Positions 15,625 through 23,775 of a stretch of 28,904 nucleotides of DNA are shown here, one piece after another. The stretch covers positions 1 to 28,904 of the forward strand of contig JAHZDG010000028.1 of the NCBI GenBank assembly GCA_019422485.1, written 5' to 3'. The translations under genes and the position numbers were made by a program. The stretch is from Alistipes sp. GTDB taxonomy: Bacteria; Bacteroidota; Bacteroidia; Bacteroidales; Rikenellaceae. Under the pieces are notes generated by a model. That model had not been told where the DNA came from and made no database searches. It saw only the letters and a program-made list of their open reading frames with translations. Each line of letters starts with the position of its first letter. The stretch's first letter is position 1.

Positions 15625-15654
15625 AAAGAGTTGCAGCAATGCAACTCTTTTTTT
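15625..15654 (+). terminator. Terminator of the CAT tRNA
   Basis: AAAGAGTTGCA (15625-15635) pairs with 15640-15650 around the loop GCAA, and the T-run continues to 15654. It is a standard rho-independent terminator starting 11 bp after the tRNA. Confidence 0.92.
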
Positions 15655-15878
15655 ATGATAGTTTGCAGCGGTTTTATGCGGACTGGTATCAGTTATGTAA
15701 AACACATTTACTATAACCTTTTCATTCAAAGATTGTCCTCGGTCTCAGGAGATAAATACGATTCTTGTCCCCATTCATTCTCAAACAATTCCATACTTCA
15801 AACGATTCTTTCTTGATTTTCAGGAAAGGATGCACAATTTTTGTAAATAAACCTGGCAACGAGTGTCAAAACATTTCG

Positions 15879-15886
15879 TATCTTTA
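15879..15886 (+). promoter_or_regulatory. -7 element before the carboxyltransferase gene
   Basis: TATCTTTA differs from TAnnTTTG only in the last base. No clear -33 TTTG is present. The leader would be about 45 nt. Confidence 0.4.
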
Positions 15887-15937
15887 TTCTTGGAATAACA
15901 CCACTTGCAAACCAACGACTAACAAACGCAAAAAACT

Positions 15938-17794
15938 ATGGCCAGAAAACTTTTAATTAGGGATTTGACCCTTCGCGACGGTCAGCAATCCTCGTTCGCC
16001 ACGCGTATGAACCAAAGTCAGGTAGACAGTGTACTTCCTTTTTACAAAGAAGCCGGATTCTACGCCATGGAAGTATGGGGTGGTGCCGTACCCGATTCGG
16101 TCATGCGCTATCTGGGTGAAAACCCCTGGGACCGTCTGGAAAAAATCAAAGCCGCAGTGGGCGACGTTTCCAAACTGACCGCCCTCTCACGGGGCCGCAA
16201 CCTGTTCGGATACAGCCCTTACACCGATGAAATTATCGAAGGGTTTTGCCGTAACGCCATCGAATCGGGACTTGGAATCATGCGTATTTTCGACGCCCTG
16301 AACGATGTGGACAACGTCAAATCCACGATCAAATATGTCAAAAAATATGGAGGGCTGGCCGATTGTGCCGTCTGCTATACGATCGACCCGCACTTCTCGC
16401 TGGGCGAAAGAATCTCGTACCTGCTGAAAGGGAAGAAACTGCCCGGTAAAGTCTTTACCGACGCCTATTTTTTGAGAAAAGCCAAGGAAATGGAGGCTTT
16501 GGGAGCCGACATGGTAACCATCAAAGACATGAGCGGCCTGATCCCTCCCAAACGGGTGGCTGATCTGGTCCGGCTGTTCAAGCAAAACCTGAAGGTGCCC
16601 GTCGATTTCCATACACATTGTACTCCGGGCTATGGTTTGGCTTCGGTTTTGGCCGCTATCGTGGCCGGTGTAGACATCGTTGATACCAATATCTGGTATT
16701 TTGCAGGAGGACCTGCCGCTCCGGCGATCGAATTGATCTATATCTTCTGCCAGAAGATGGGCATCGAGCTGGATATCAACATGGAAGCCGTAGCCAAAAT
16801 CAGTCACGAACTACTCCGGATCCGCAAAGAACTGGAGGCCTTCGATGCCGTCAAACAATTCCCGAATCCATTCAATCCGCTCACAGACCAACTGCCGGCC
16901 GAAATCGACCAAGCGTTTGATCGCGCCATTGCGGCAGCACAACGCATGAACGAAGCCGAATTGATCGAAGCCTGTCACACTATTGAACGCTATTTCCACT
17001 TCCCGGCTCCGAACGAACTGGTGAAAAAAGCGGAAATTCCAGGCGGGATGTATACGAATATGGTGGCCCAACTCAAACAACTCAAGGCTGAAGACATCCT
17101 TGAAAAGGCCATGGAGCTGATTCCCCGTGTCCGTCTCGATGCCGGTCTGCCCCCGTTGGTTACCCCGACCAGTCAGATCGTCGGGGCCCAGGCGGTCAAT
17201 TGTGCCCTCGACGCCCGCAACGGGAAACCGATGTATTCGAATGTCTCGAATCAATTTGTCGGGCTGGTCAAAGGCGAATATGGCCATACGCCGGTTCCGG
17301 TGGATCCCGATTTTCGGTTGAAGATTGCCGGAGTCCGCGAAGAAACCCCCTACGACACCTCTAAATATCAAATGCAGGCCAACCCCGTTCTGGAAGATTG
17401 CGGGGGAGTCAAATTGGCTGAAAACGAGAAAGAGGTATTGTTGCTCGAGTTATTCCCGTTGGTGGCCAAAAAATTCCTGACTGACCAGAAAAAACAACGC
17501 TACGAACAAAATAAGCCGAAAGAAGAACCCAAGCCGGTGGAAGAAAAGCCGACACCCAGCAAAGTGTCGGACCCCATTACCGGTACGGTCGTGAGCGCTC
17601 CGATGCCGGGACGCATCATTCAGGTTTTGGTCAAACCGGGCGATAAAGTTCAGGTAGGACAGGACGTGGTAATTCTCGAAGCCATGAAGATGGAGAACAG
17701 CATTACCGCCAATCAGGCCGGCACAATCAAACAAGTATTGGTAGCCGAAGGAGAAGCAGTCGCGGTGGATGCACCTCTGGTTGAAATTGCCTAA
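15938..17794 (+). CDS. Biotin-dependent carboxyltransferase (oxaloacetate decarboxylase alpha / pyruvate carboxylase subunit B type)
   Basis: Transfers a carboxyl group between pyruvate/oxaloacetate and biotin in the cytoplasm. The 618-residue protein has a carboxyltransferase TIM barrel with RDLTLRDGQQS (8-18), VTIKDMSG with the likely carbamylated Lys196, and the metal-binding FHTHCTPG (His225, His227). A conserved helical region follows (GGMYTN at 369-374), then a Pro/Lys/Glu-rich linker (about 525-545) and a C-terminal biotin carrier domain whose EAMKMEN (581-587) places biotin on Lys184+400, that is Lys584. The layout equals OadA or PycB. No biotin carboxylase, OadB or OadG is adjacent, so whether it acts in a sodium pump, a two-subunit pyruvate carboxylase or a transcarboxylase of propionate metabolism cannot be decided. 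It is a single-gene unit with a strong terminator, and its base composition matches the GC-richer genes to the left. Confidence 0.88.
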   Translation: MARKLLIRDLTLRDGQQSSFATRMNQSQVDSVLPFYKEAGFYAMEVWGGAVPDSVMRYLGENPWDRLEKIKAAVGDVSKLTALSRGRNLFGYSPYTDEIIEGFCRNAIESGLGIMRIFDALNDVDNVKSTIKYVKKYGGLADCAVCYTIDPHFSLGERISYLLKGKKLPGKVFTDAYFLRKAKEMEALGADMVTIKDMSGLIPPKRVADLVRLFKQNLKVPVDFHTHCTPGYGLASVLAAIVAGVDIVDTNIWYFAGGPAAPAIELIYIFCQKMGIELDINMEAVAKISHELLRIRKELEAFDAVKQFPNPFNPLTDQLPAEIDQAFDRAIAAAQRMNEAELIEACHTIERYFHFPAPNELVKKAEIPGGMYTNMVAQLKQLKAEDILEKAMELIPRVRLDAGLPPLVTPTSQIVGAQAVNCALDARNGKPMYSNVSNQFVGLVKGEYGHTPVPVDPDFRLKIAGVREETPYDTSKYQMQANPVLEDCGGVKLAENEKEVLLLELFPLVAKKFLTDQKKQRYEQNKPKEEPKPVEEKPTPSKVSDPITGTVVSAPMPGRIIQVLVKPGDKVQVGQDVVILEAMKMENSITANQAGTIKQVLVAEGEAVAVDAPLVEIA

Positions 17795-17838
17795 TCTGAA
17801 TCTGCCCAATTTATCGGAACTATTAGGGCCCGTCCTAC

Positions 17839-17879
17839 AAACAACAGCAGAGGGGATTCAATCCCCTCTGCTGTTGTTT
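17839..17879. terminator. Perfect 18-bp hairpin after the carboxyltransferase gene
   Basis: AAACAACAGCAGAGGGGA (17839-17856) pairs fully with 17862-17879 around the loop TTCAA; the ends give A-run and T-run. It starts 44 bp after the stop codon. Confidence 0.88.
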
Positions 17880-17983
17880 ATATACCATAAACAATTTGTG
17901 CAGAGAAAAACATCCCTTCTCGTGATTATATATTTTGAATCATGATTTTCAAATTAAAAATGCAGAGTTATTCAAAAAATTCG

Positions 17984-17991
17984 TATCTTTA
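17984..17991 (+). promoter_or_regulatory. -7 element before the TlpA-like gene
   Basis: TATCTTTA fits TAnnTTTG except the last base and lies about 25 bp before the ATG at 18016. No -33 match was found. Confidence 0.4.
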
Positions 17992-18015
17992 AATAAATCA
18001 ATTAAAAAATAAAAT

Positions 18016-19266
18016 ATGAAACACCTAATTTTATTATTTTTTATCAGTATATTATGCATGACCGTAGGTAACCTTACTGCCGCAGATCAACAACCATTTA
18101 CCCTTTCCGGGCATATCGACGGTTTGAAAGTGGGTGACACCCTGCGTTTCCAACGAACGATCATTTATCCACAATGGACCCAAGAAGATGCGTTTGATAT
18201 TCTGATTCAACAACCCGACAAGTTTCACTATGAAGGAGTACAGGACCATGATCAACAATATTTAATGTCCTATCACCCCCAAGAAGGCACAGCCCAACCT
18301 TGTGATCGCCCCGGGCAAACATTCATTGTCACTCAGGGAGATCATATCCACATGGAAGGAACAAGTGATCATATCTATTACTGTAAGCTCTCCGGCAGGC
18401 TGTATGATGACCCATTATTGGCAAAAGCCTTGCACATCGAAGATTCGTTAGGCATGATTCGAGGCAGCTATTTCCGACTGGTTGCAGAAGCCCAACAAAA
18501 ACAAGACACTGCAGCCATTCGTAAATATCAAGATCTGCTCAGTGCTTTCGATATGAACCCCCAAAATCAGGCACTCAAAGATCAATTTTACAAATCATAT
18601 GTTCAAGCTCATCCGGAAGGGACTATCCACATATTGCTCAAAATCTATCAATTTGCAACCATGTTACCTCTGGAAAAACTAAAAAACTATTATGAGAGCT
18701 ACTCCCCCTCCTTGCAATCCAGTTATTACGGTCAGGTTTTTGCCCAACAAATCGCTGACCGAGAACGCTTATCCGAGGGTCAGCCTGCCCCCGATTTTAC
18801 AGTGACCGCTACCGACGGACGCACTGTCAGCTTGAAGGATTACCAGGGACGTTACGTATTGTTATACCACTGGGGATTATGCCCCGGTTCAATCGCCATA
18901 GATTCATCGGTTTGTGCGTTGTATCATCAATTCAAAGCACAAGGCTTCGAAGTCTTAGGACTTACAGAGTCCATCGCAACCATCCGTCAAGTGTATGAAC
19001 AATTACCCGATGATCGACCGACACCTTTCCCCGGGACAGATGACATTCGTCCAGTATTAGCCAACATGTTGCAACATCCCTGGACGGAGGTCGAACTAAA
19101 TACTCCGCACACAAACAATCAGTCGATTATAGAGATTTATAAAATAACCGTCTGGCCATTTTTCATATTGATCGACCCTAACGGAATCATTCAAGCCAGG
19201 GGAACACAATCCGCATTTAGAACTATCCCCGAAAAACTAAACGGTAATTCACAATCTCACAAATAA
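18016..19266 (+). CDS. Secreted TlpA-like thioredoxin-fold protein with DUF4369-like N-terminal part
   Basis: Probably a periplasmic thiol or peroxide-related redox protein; the substrate is unknown. The 416-residue product has a signal peptide (hydrophobic to about residue 22, AA/DQ). An N-terminal beta-rich region follows (FTLSGHIDGLKVGDTLRF at 28-45), like the DUF4369 domain common in Bacteroidetes, then a helical middle (about 140-250) and a C-terminal AhpC/TSA-type thioredoxin domain starting LSEGQPAPDFTV (252-263). The redox motif reads WGLCPGS: Cys289 is present but the second CxxC cysteine is Ser292; the next cysteine is Cys300. The cis-Pro region VWPFFILIDPNG is intact. It is a single AT-rich gene at the start of the polysaccharide region and is probably independent of it. 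A lipobox is not convincing. Confidence 0.78.
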   Translation: MKHLILLFFISILCMTVGNLTAADQQPFTLSGHIDGLKVGDTLRFQRTIIYPQWTQEDAFDILIQQPDKFHYEGVQDHDQQYLMSYHPQEGTAQPCDRPGQTFIVTQGDHIHMEGTSDHIYYCKLSGRLYDDPLLAKALHIEDSLGMIRGSYFRLVAEAQQKQDTAAIRKYQDLLSAFDMNPQNQALKDQFYKSYVQAHPEGTIHILLKIYQFATMLPLEKLKNYYESYSPSLQSSYYGQVFAQQIADRERLSEGQPAPDFTVTATDGRTVSLKDYQGRYVLLYHWGLCPGSIAIDSSVCALYHQFKAQGFEVLGLTESIATIRQVYEQLPDDRPTPFPGTDDIRPVLANMLQHPWTEVELNTPHTNNQSIIEIYKITVWPFFILIDPNGIIQARGTQSAFRTIPEKLNGNSQSHK

Positions 19267-19383
19267 CCTCCACTTATATTTTACAAATCCTTTCAGGAAT
19301 ATTCCATAAAGATTTTCAGCAACTTATCACTCAATACTCTCTTTCATTTAGGGCCTAATCCATCCAAAATATCAAATTTTCTA

Positions 19384-19391
19384 TATCTTTG
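19384..19391 (+). promoter_or_regulatory. -7 element before the plus-strand glycan operon
   Basis: TATCTTTG is a full TAnnTTTG match. No TTTG lies at the expected distance upstream. It would give a leader of about 80 nt before the ATG at 19476. Confidence 0.45.
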
Positions 19392-19475
19392 GACGTAGAT
19401 TAAACCATTTTGTTTTTAATTATTCTCCTATCAAACACATTCTTTTTTTAACTCACTTTTCATTTTCAATACATT

Positions 19476-20675
19476 ATGAAAGCTAAATGTCTTTTAATAC
19501 TACCGAGACCTGTTTTCCCAACAGTAGGAGGATATGCGATTAAAAACAAACAACTTATCGATATTTTACATCAACACTACGACTTAACATTAGTTGTACT
19601 TTCCGATCATCCCATCATGACGGATGAAAAAGAATTCTACACAACACACAGTTCCCTGTTCCGCTACTTTTATTATCCCAAAATACGTTATTGGTTTAAT
19701 GCCTTTCGCGCCCTATTTTCCTCAAAACCACTGCAAGTAGGATACTTTTATTATCCAGAAGTTCAGAAATTTGTCAACCAACATATTCAAGATCAAAACA
19801 TCGTGGTTGGGGTTTTAATTCGATCGATGGCCTACCTACAACATCGGCCCCAAAATACCATAGCGGTTTTTGACATGGTCGATTCCATTGCCCTTAATTA
19901 CCAACGTTCTATTCAAAAAGTGCATTCACTGTTTTGGAAATGTTTGTATAAAATAGAAAAGAATCGACTCTTTAAAGCTGAAGAGTATTGGGTATCTCAA
20001 GCAGATATCACCTATTTATTTAATAACGAAGAGTGTAAATACTGGCAAAAATTTGGCCATGTCGAACTTGTTCCTCATGGCGTATATGATAAACTATTTT
20101 TATACGAACAAACTGATCCCAAATTTTCCAATGCGGTTGTTTTCATTGGCAAAATGGATTACCAACCCAATATCGATGCAGTCGTATGGTATATCAAAAA
20201 TGTACATTCCATTATAGGTGATAAAGTTCCTTTCATTATTGTAGGTGCATATCCGACAAAAGAAGTATATAACTTAGCTCAACACTTTTCGAATATCGAA
20301 ATCACAGGCTTTGTCGATGATCCTTACTTGATCATTAAATCCAGTTTATTAGTAATTGCCCCCATGCAAACCGGAGGTGGAATTCAAAACAAAATATTGG
20401 AGTCCATGGCATTAGGCAAAATCGTCCTCACCTCTTCTATTGCGGCATCACCTATTGTAGGGGCTCAACACAATCAACATTTCATGATTGCTGATACCCC
20501 ATCTCAATATATAGATACTATTCTAAAAATCAGAGAACACCCAGAACAATACCAATCCATTGGAAATGCTGCTCGACAATTTATTCAACAACATTATACA
20601 TGGGCTGCTTATGCACAAAAATACATTGCCGGGATTGAAAAAGAATTGCAACAAAAGACAACATTATCCGATTGA
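19476..20675 (+). CDS. Glycosyltransferase, GT4-like
   Basis: Predicted to move a sugar from a nucleotide donor to a lipid-linked or surface-glycan intermediate on the cytoplasmic face. The 399-residue protein has the two-lobe GT-B pattern. The N-terminal lobe begins KCLLILPRPVFPTVGGYAIKN, cut here to its key elements: the hydrophobic strand, then the GGY loop. The C-terminal lobe starts at AVVFIGKMDYQPNIDAV, with FIIVGAYP and the donor-site stretch TGGGIQNKILESMALGK near residues 298-314. The Glu in ILESMA corresponds to the conserved second Glu of GT4 enzymes. It is 69 bp upstream of hddA on the same strand, so a heptosyltransferase role is an attractive guess, but donor and acceptor cannot be read from the sequence. 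Base use is clearly AT-richer than in genes left of 17.8 kb. Confidence 0.82.
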   Translation: MKAKCLLILPRPVFPTVGGYAIKNKQLIDILHQHYDLTLVVLSDHPIMTDEKEFYTTHSSLFRYFYYPKIRYWFNAFRALFSSKPLQVGYFYYPEVQKFVNQHIQDQNIVVGVLIRSMAYLQHRPQNTIAVFDMVDSIALNYQRSIQKVHSLFWKCLYKIEKNRLFKAEEYWVSQADITYLFNNEECKYWQKFGHVELVPHGVYDKLFLYEQTDPKFSNAVVFIGKMDYQPNIDAVVWYIKNVHSIIGDKVPFIIVGAYPTKEVYNLAQHFSNIEITGFVDDPYLIIKSSLLVIAPMQTGGGIQNKILESMALGKIVLTSSIAASPIVGAQHNQHFMIADTPSQYIDTILKIREHPEQYQSIGNAARQFIQQHYTWAAYAQKYIAGIEKELQQKTTLSD

Positions 20676-20709
20676 CGAGAGTAAAATAGATTTTCCTTTA
20701 TTTTTTATA

Positions 20710-20717
20710 TACCTTTA
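20710..20717 (+). promoter_or_regulatory. Possible internal promoter before hddA
   Basis: TACCTTTA in the 69-bp gap resembles the other -7 elements of the window. No -33 partner is visible, so hddA may equally be read from upstream. Confidence 0.35.
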
Positions 20718-20744
20718 GCACGAATTTAATCGATTTATCTATTC

Positions 20745-21776
20745 ATGATTACGCGTAGTAAAGCTCCTCTGCGTTTAGGTTTAGCGGGAGGAGGCAGTGA
20801 TGTTTCTCCATACAGCGATCTATACGGCGGGTTGATTCTCAATGCGACTATCAATCTTTACTCATATTGCACCATTGAAGAAACAAACAACGGAATCATT
20901 GAACTCGAAGCAACGGATATCCATCAGCGACAAGTTTTTCCCTCTCAATCCCTGCTTCCCATCAATGGCGTTTTAGATCTGCATAAAGGTGTTTACAATC
21001 GGATTATCCAAGATTTTAAGCTTGATAAACTGTCATTCAAAATGACGACTTATTCCGATGCTGCACCCGGTAGTGGATTAGGCTCTTCATCAACAATGGT
21101 AGTTGCCATTCTTAAAGCTTTTACAGAATGGTTACATCTACCTATTGGCGATTATGAAATCGCTCGTCTGGCCTATGATATCGAGCGTAAAGATCTAAAT
21201 ATGAGTGGAGGCAAACAAGATCAATATGCCGCTGCCTTTGGAGGATTCAATTTCATGGAATTCCTTCCCAATGACCACGTCATCGTCAATCCATTACGCA
21301 TCAAACGATGGATTGTCGACGAACTGGAGTCAAATATTTTACTATATTATACAGGCGCCTCACGATCCTCTGCTGCTATTATCAACGAACAAAAGACCAA
21401 CACCACCAATGGCAATCAACAAGCTATTGAAGCCATGCACCGAATTAAGCAGAGTGCAATTGATATGAAAAGTGCCTTACTCACCGGTGACATTGCTCGT
21501 TTTACTGAAATTCTGGGTCAAGCATGGGAAGACAAGAAAAAAATGGCACATTCTATCACCAATCCTCGAATTGAAGAAATTTTCCGAATTGCCATTGAAG
21601 CTGGAGCTACCACCGGGAAAGTATCTGGCGCAGGGGGCGGAGGATTCATTATTTTCGCCGTAGACCCCACCAAACGAATGCAAGTTATGCAAGCCCTTAA
21701 TCAACAAGAGGGCTATGTAGTCAATTTCCAATTCAGTGAAGGAGGGTCCCATGGATGGAAAATTTACTCTCGATAG
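20745..21776 (+). CDS. hddA: D-glycero-alpha-D-manno-heptose 7-phosphate kinase
   Basis: GHMP-family kinase that phosphorylates D-glycero-D-manno-heptose 7-phosphate at C1 to give the alpha-1,7-bisphosphate. The 343-residue length is normal. The three GHMP motifs are present: RSKAPLRLGLAGGGSD at the N terminus (4-19), the ATP loop PGSGLGSSST (108-117) and the C-terminal GKVSGAGGGGF (about 290-300). The phrase GGKQDQYAAAFGG is typical of the HddA/FKP-like sugar kinases. With gmhA, hddC and gmhB directly downstream the assignment to heptose is firm; alone it could be mistaken for a fucose or galactose kinase. The gap to gmhA is 51 bp. Confidence 0.93.
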   Translation: MITRSKAPLRLGLAGGGSDVSPYSDLYGGLILNATINLYSYCTIEETNNGIIELEATDIHQRQVFPSQSLLPINGVLDLHKGVYNRIIQDFKLDKLSFKMTTYSDAAPGSGLGSSSTMVVAILKAFTEWLHLPIGDYEIARLAYDIERKDLNMSGGKQDQYAAAFGGFNFMEFLPNDHVIVNPLRIKRWIVDELESNILLYYTGASRSSAAIINEQKTNTTNGNQQAIEAMHRIKQSAIDMKSALLTGDIARFTEILGQAWEDKKKMAHSITNPRIEEIFRIAIEAGATTGKVSGAGGGGFIIFAVDPTKRMQVMQALNQQEGYVVNFQFSEGGSHGWKIYSR

Positions 21777-21827
21777 AGCCAATTTTTCACATTCTCCATC
21801 TCCATTTTGATTAACTATTTTGAACTT

Positions 21828-22418
21828 ATGAATACCGTAAATGATATCATTAGCGAACAGTGTCTTGCGTCAATTCGTGTCAAAGAAAGCATTCTATCTG
21901 ACGCAAAACTGATATCAGATATTGCTCGTGCAGCACAAATGATTATTGATGCCTACCGAAAAGGGAATAAAGTACTCATCGCAGGGAACGGAGGCAGTGC
22001 TGCTGACGCCCAACATATGGCAGGCGAATTTGTCAGTCGTTTTTATTTTGATCGTCCTGGCCTGCCCGCCCTTGCACTAACTACGGACACCTCCATCCTA
22101 ACTGCAATCGGAAACGATTACGGTTATGAAAGATTATTTGCAAGACAATTACAGGCACAAGGAAATCCGGGAGACGTTTTCATTGGAATATCTACCTCTG
22201 GTAATTCCTCCAATTTGATTCAGGCACTAAAAATGTGCCCCGAAAAAGGGATTCAAAGCATCGGACTCACAGGCGCAGGAACAAACATGATGACTGAATT
22301 GTGCGATCTTCCTATCTCTGTGCCTTCACATGAAACGCCTCGCATTCAAGAAGCACATCTGCTTATTGAGCATATCATTTGTGGAATCGTTGAAATGGAA
22401 ATCTTCAAAAAGAAATAA
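21828..22418 (+). CDS. gmhA: Sedoheptulose 7-phosphate isomerase
   Basis: Converts sedoheptulose 7-phosphate to D-glycero-D-manno-heptose 7-phosphate, the entry step of heptose synthesis. The 196-residue SIS-domain protein has the phosphate loop AGNGGSAAD (52-60) and STSGNSSN. The active-site/zinc residues known from E. coli GmhA (His61, Glu65, Gln172, His180) have counterparts His63, Glu67, Gln174 and His182 with the same spacing. The ATG at 21828 is preferred over an in-frame TTG at 21807 because MNTVNDII begins the first helix. The stop codon touches the next ATG (TAA-ATG), which indicates tight co-translation with hddC. Confidence 0.95.
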   Translation: MNTVNDIISEQCLASIRVKESILSDAKLISDIARAAQMIIDAYRKGNKVLIAGNGGSAADAQHMAGEFVSRFYFDRPGLPALALTTDTSILTAIGNDYGYERLFARQLQAQGNPGDVFIGISTSGNSSNLIQALKMCPEKGIQSIGLTGAGTNMMTELCDLPISVPSHETPRIQEAHLLIEHIICGIVEMEIFKKK

Positions 22419-23183
22419 ATGGATGCCATTATTTTAGCTGGAGGATTGGGTACTCGATTACGCAGCGTAGTTCAAGATCGCCCCAAATGCATGGCCCCCA
22501 TTGGGGAATATCCTTTTTTACACTATCTGCTCCATTATTTAAAACTTCACGGAGTACATCGTATCATTCTCTCATTAGGATATTTGCACGAACAAGTGCA
22601 ACAATGGATTGAAACCTATCCTGCATTGTATACAACCTCTTCCGCAAATACTCTAACCCATCCCTCTATTTCAGATACTCCGACAGAGATTATCTATTCC
22701 ATTGAGAGCAATCCGTTAGGTACAGGAGGAGCGATTAAACAAGCCTTATCTCTGGTATCCTCACCTGAAGTTCTCATTCTGAATGGGGATACCTTTTTCA
22801 ATATCGACCTAGAAGCCTTCCGATCCAGTCACCAAAAAAGAAAAGCAACCTTAAGTATTGCCCTTAAGCCCATGCATGATTTCGATCGCTACGGCACAGT
22901 TGAGCTCGATTCTCAAGGACGTATATTAGCCTTTCACGAAAAACAATTTTGCTCTTTCGGAACAATTAACGGTGGAGTATATCTATTACAAACTGAAAAT
23001 ACGTTATTCCATAATACCCCGGATCGATTCTCTTTTGAAACGGACATTCTGGAAAAACAAGTAGCCCACAAACAATTATTTGGGCATATCGACGATAACT
23101 ATTTTATTGATATCGGGATCCCTGCAGATTATCAAAAAGCACAACAAGATTTCAAGCAAATGTTTCATGGCTCAATTCGATAA
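22419..23183 (+). CDS. hddC: D-glycero-alpha-D-manno-heptose 1-phosphate guanylyltransferase
   Basis: Activates heptose 1-phosphate with GTP to GDP-D-glycero-alpha-D-manno-heptose, the sugar donor. The 254-residue nucleotidyltransferase starts MDAIILAGGLGTRLR (the nucleotide-binding signature G-G-x-G-T-R-L), followed by RPKCMAPIG, the conserved Lys-containing segment. NPLGTGGAI and LILNGDTFFNID supply the base and metal-binding residues. A short Ser/Thr-rich stretch near residues 70-85 looks like a small insertion. The GTP preference is inferred from its place with hddA and an alpha-type pathway, since an ADP-heptose route would use HldE instead. The end overlaps the start of gmhB by 17 bp. 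Confidence 0.9.
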   Translation: MDAIILAGGLGTRLRSVVQDRPKCMAPIGEYPFLHYLLHYLKLHGVHRIILSLGYLHEQVQQWIETYPALYTTSSANTLTHPSISDTPTEIIYSIESNPLGTGGAIKQALSLVSSPEVLILNGDTFFNIDLEAFRSSHQKRKATLSIALKPMHDFDRYGTVELDSQGRILAFHEKQFCSFGTINGGVYLLQTENTLFHNTPDRFSFETDILEKQVAHKQLFGHIDDNYFIDIGIPADYQKAQQDFKQMFHGSIR

Positions 23184-23685
23184 CCATCCATACCACACTT
23201 TATTTCTAGATAGAGATGGTGTTATTAACCGTCTCCGTCCTCATGATTATGTGAAAACGTGGTCTGAATTCGAATTTTTACCAGGGGTTCTATCTGCATT
23301 GCGCACCTGTAACTCTTTATTCCACCATATTTTCATCGTCACTAATCAACGTGGAGTAGGCAAAGAGTTAATGAGTCTTGAGTCCTTAATGCAAATTCAT
23401 GAGCAGATGCTCCAAACCATCATGTCACATGGGGGAAGGATTGACAAAATCTATTTTTGTACCGCATTGTCCGACAACGACCCTTATCGGAAACCTAATC
23501 CAGGAATGGCCTTACAAGCCCAAAAAGACTTCCCTGAAATTGACTTTTCCACCTCACTTATGATTGGTGACAGCTCTTCAGACTTACAATTTGGGCAAAA
23601 TGCAGGAATTCGCACATTACTTATAGGTGAGACGCCTCCCGCAGATTTTTCTTCCCTATACCAATTCTCTACCTGTTTATCCTAA
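23167..23685 (+). CDS. gmhB: D-glycero-D-manno-heptose 1,7-bisphosphate 7-phosphatase (HAD family), zinc loop reduced
   Basis: Removes the 7-phosphate of heptose 1,7-bisphosphate so that HddC can act. The 172-residue HAD-IIIA protein has motif I LFLDRDGVIN (Asp15, Asp17), motif II TNQRGVGK, motif III KPNPGM and motif IV GDSSSDLQ. E. coli GmhB carries a Cys/His zinc loop before KP-PGM; here the loop reads CTALSDNDPYRKP with a single Cys, so zinc binding is unlikely. The ATG at 23167 overlaps hddC by 17 bp; a longer reading from 23080 would run inside hddC and lacks family features. It is the last gene of the plus-strand glycan operon. Some Bacteroidetes GmhB enzymes are known to prefer the alpha anomer, which would fit this GDP-type route. 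Confidence 0.88.
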   Translation: MAQFDNHPYHTLFLDRDGVINRLRPHDYVKTWSEFEFLPGVLSALRTCNSLFHHIFIVTNQRGVGKELMSLESLMQIHEQMLQTIMSHGGRIDKIYFCTALSDNDPYRKPNPGMALQAQKDFPEIDFSTSLMIGDSSSDLQFGQNAGIRTLLIGETPPADFSSLYQFSTCLS

Positions 23686-23775
23686 AGTCATTCCCTAAAG
23701 CGCTGGACCCAGCAGAAACGCCCCTACGCCATATCAAAAACGCCTTAGAGTAATCGAAAGATCTCCAGCCATTCA

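Larger units (their letters stand above)
15615..15937 (+). other. 323-bp AT-rich spacer between tRNA and the carboxyltransferase gene
   Basis: It holds the tRNA terminator at 15625-15654 and a -7-like TATCTTTA at 15879-15886 before the next gene. The rest is AT-rich. The open frames in it (for example 15598-15816) overlap the tRNA and terminator and show no protein-like features. No mobile-element ends were seen. Confidence 0.6.

Noticed and set aside
15598..15816. 72-codon open frame after the tRNA
   Set aside because: Begins inside the tRNA and runs through its terminator; no protein-like features.
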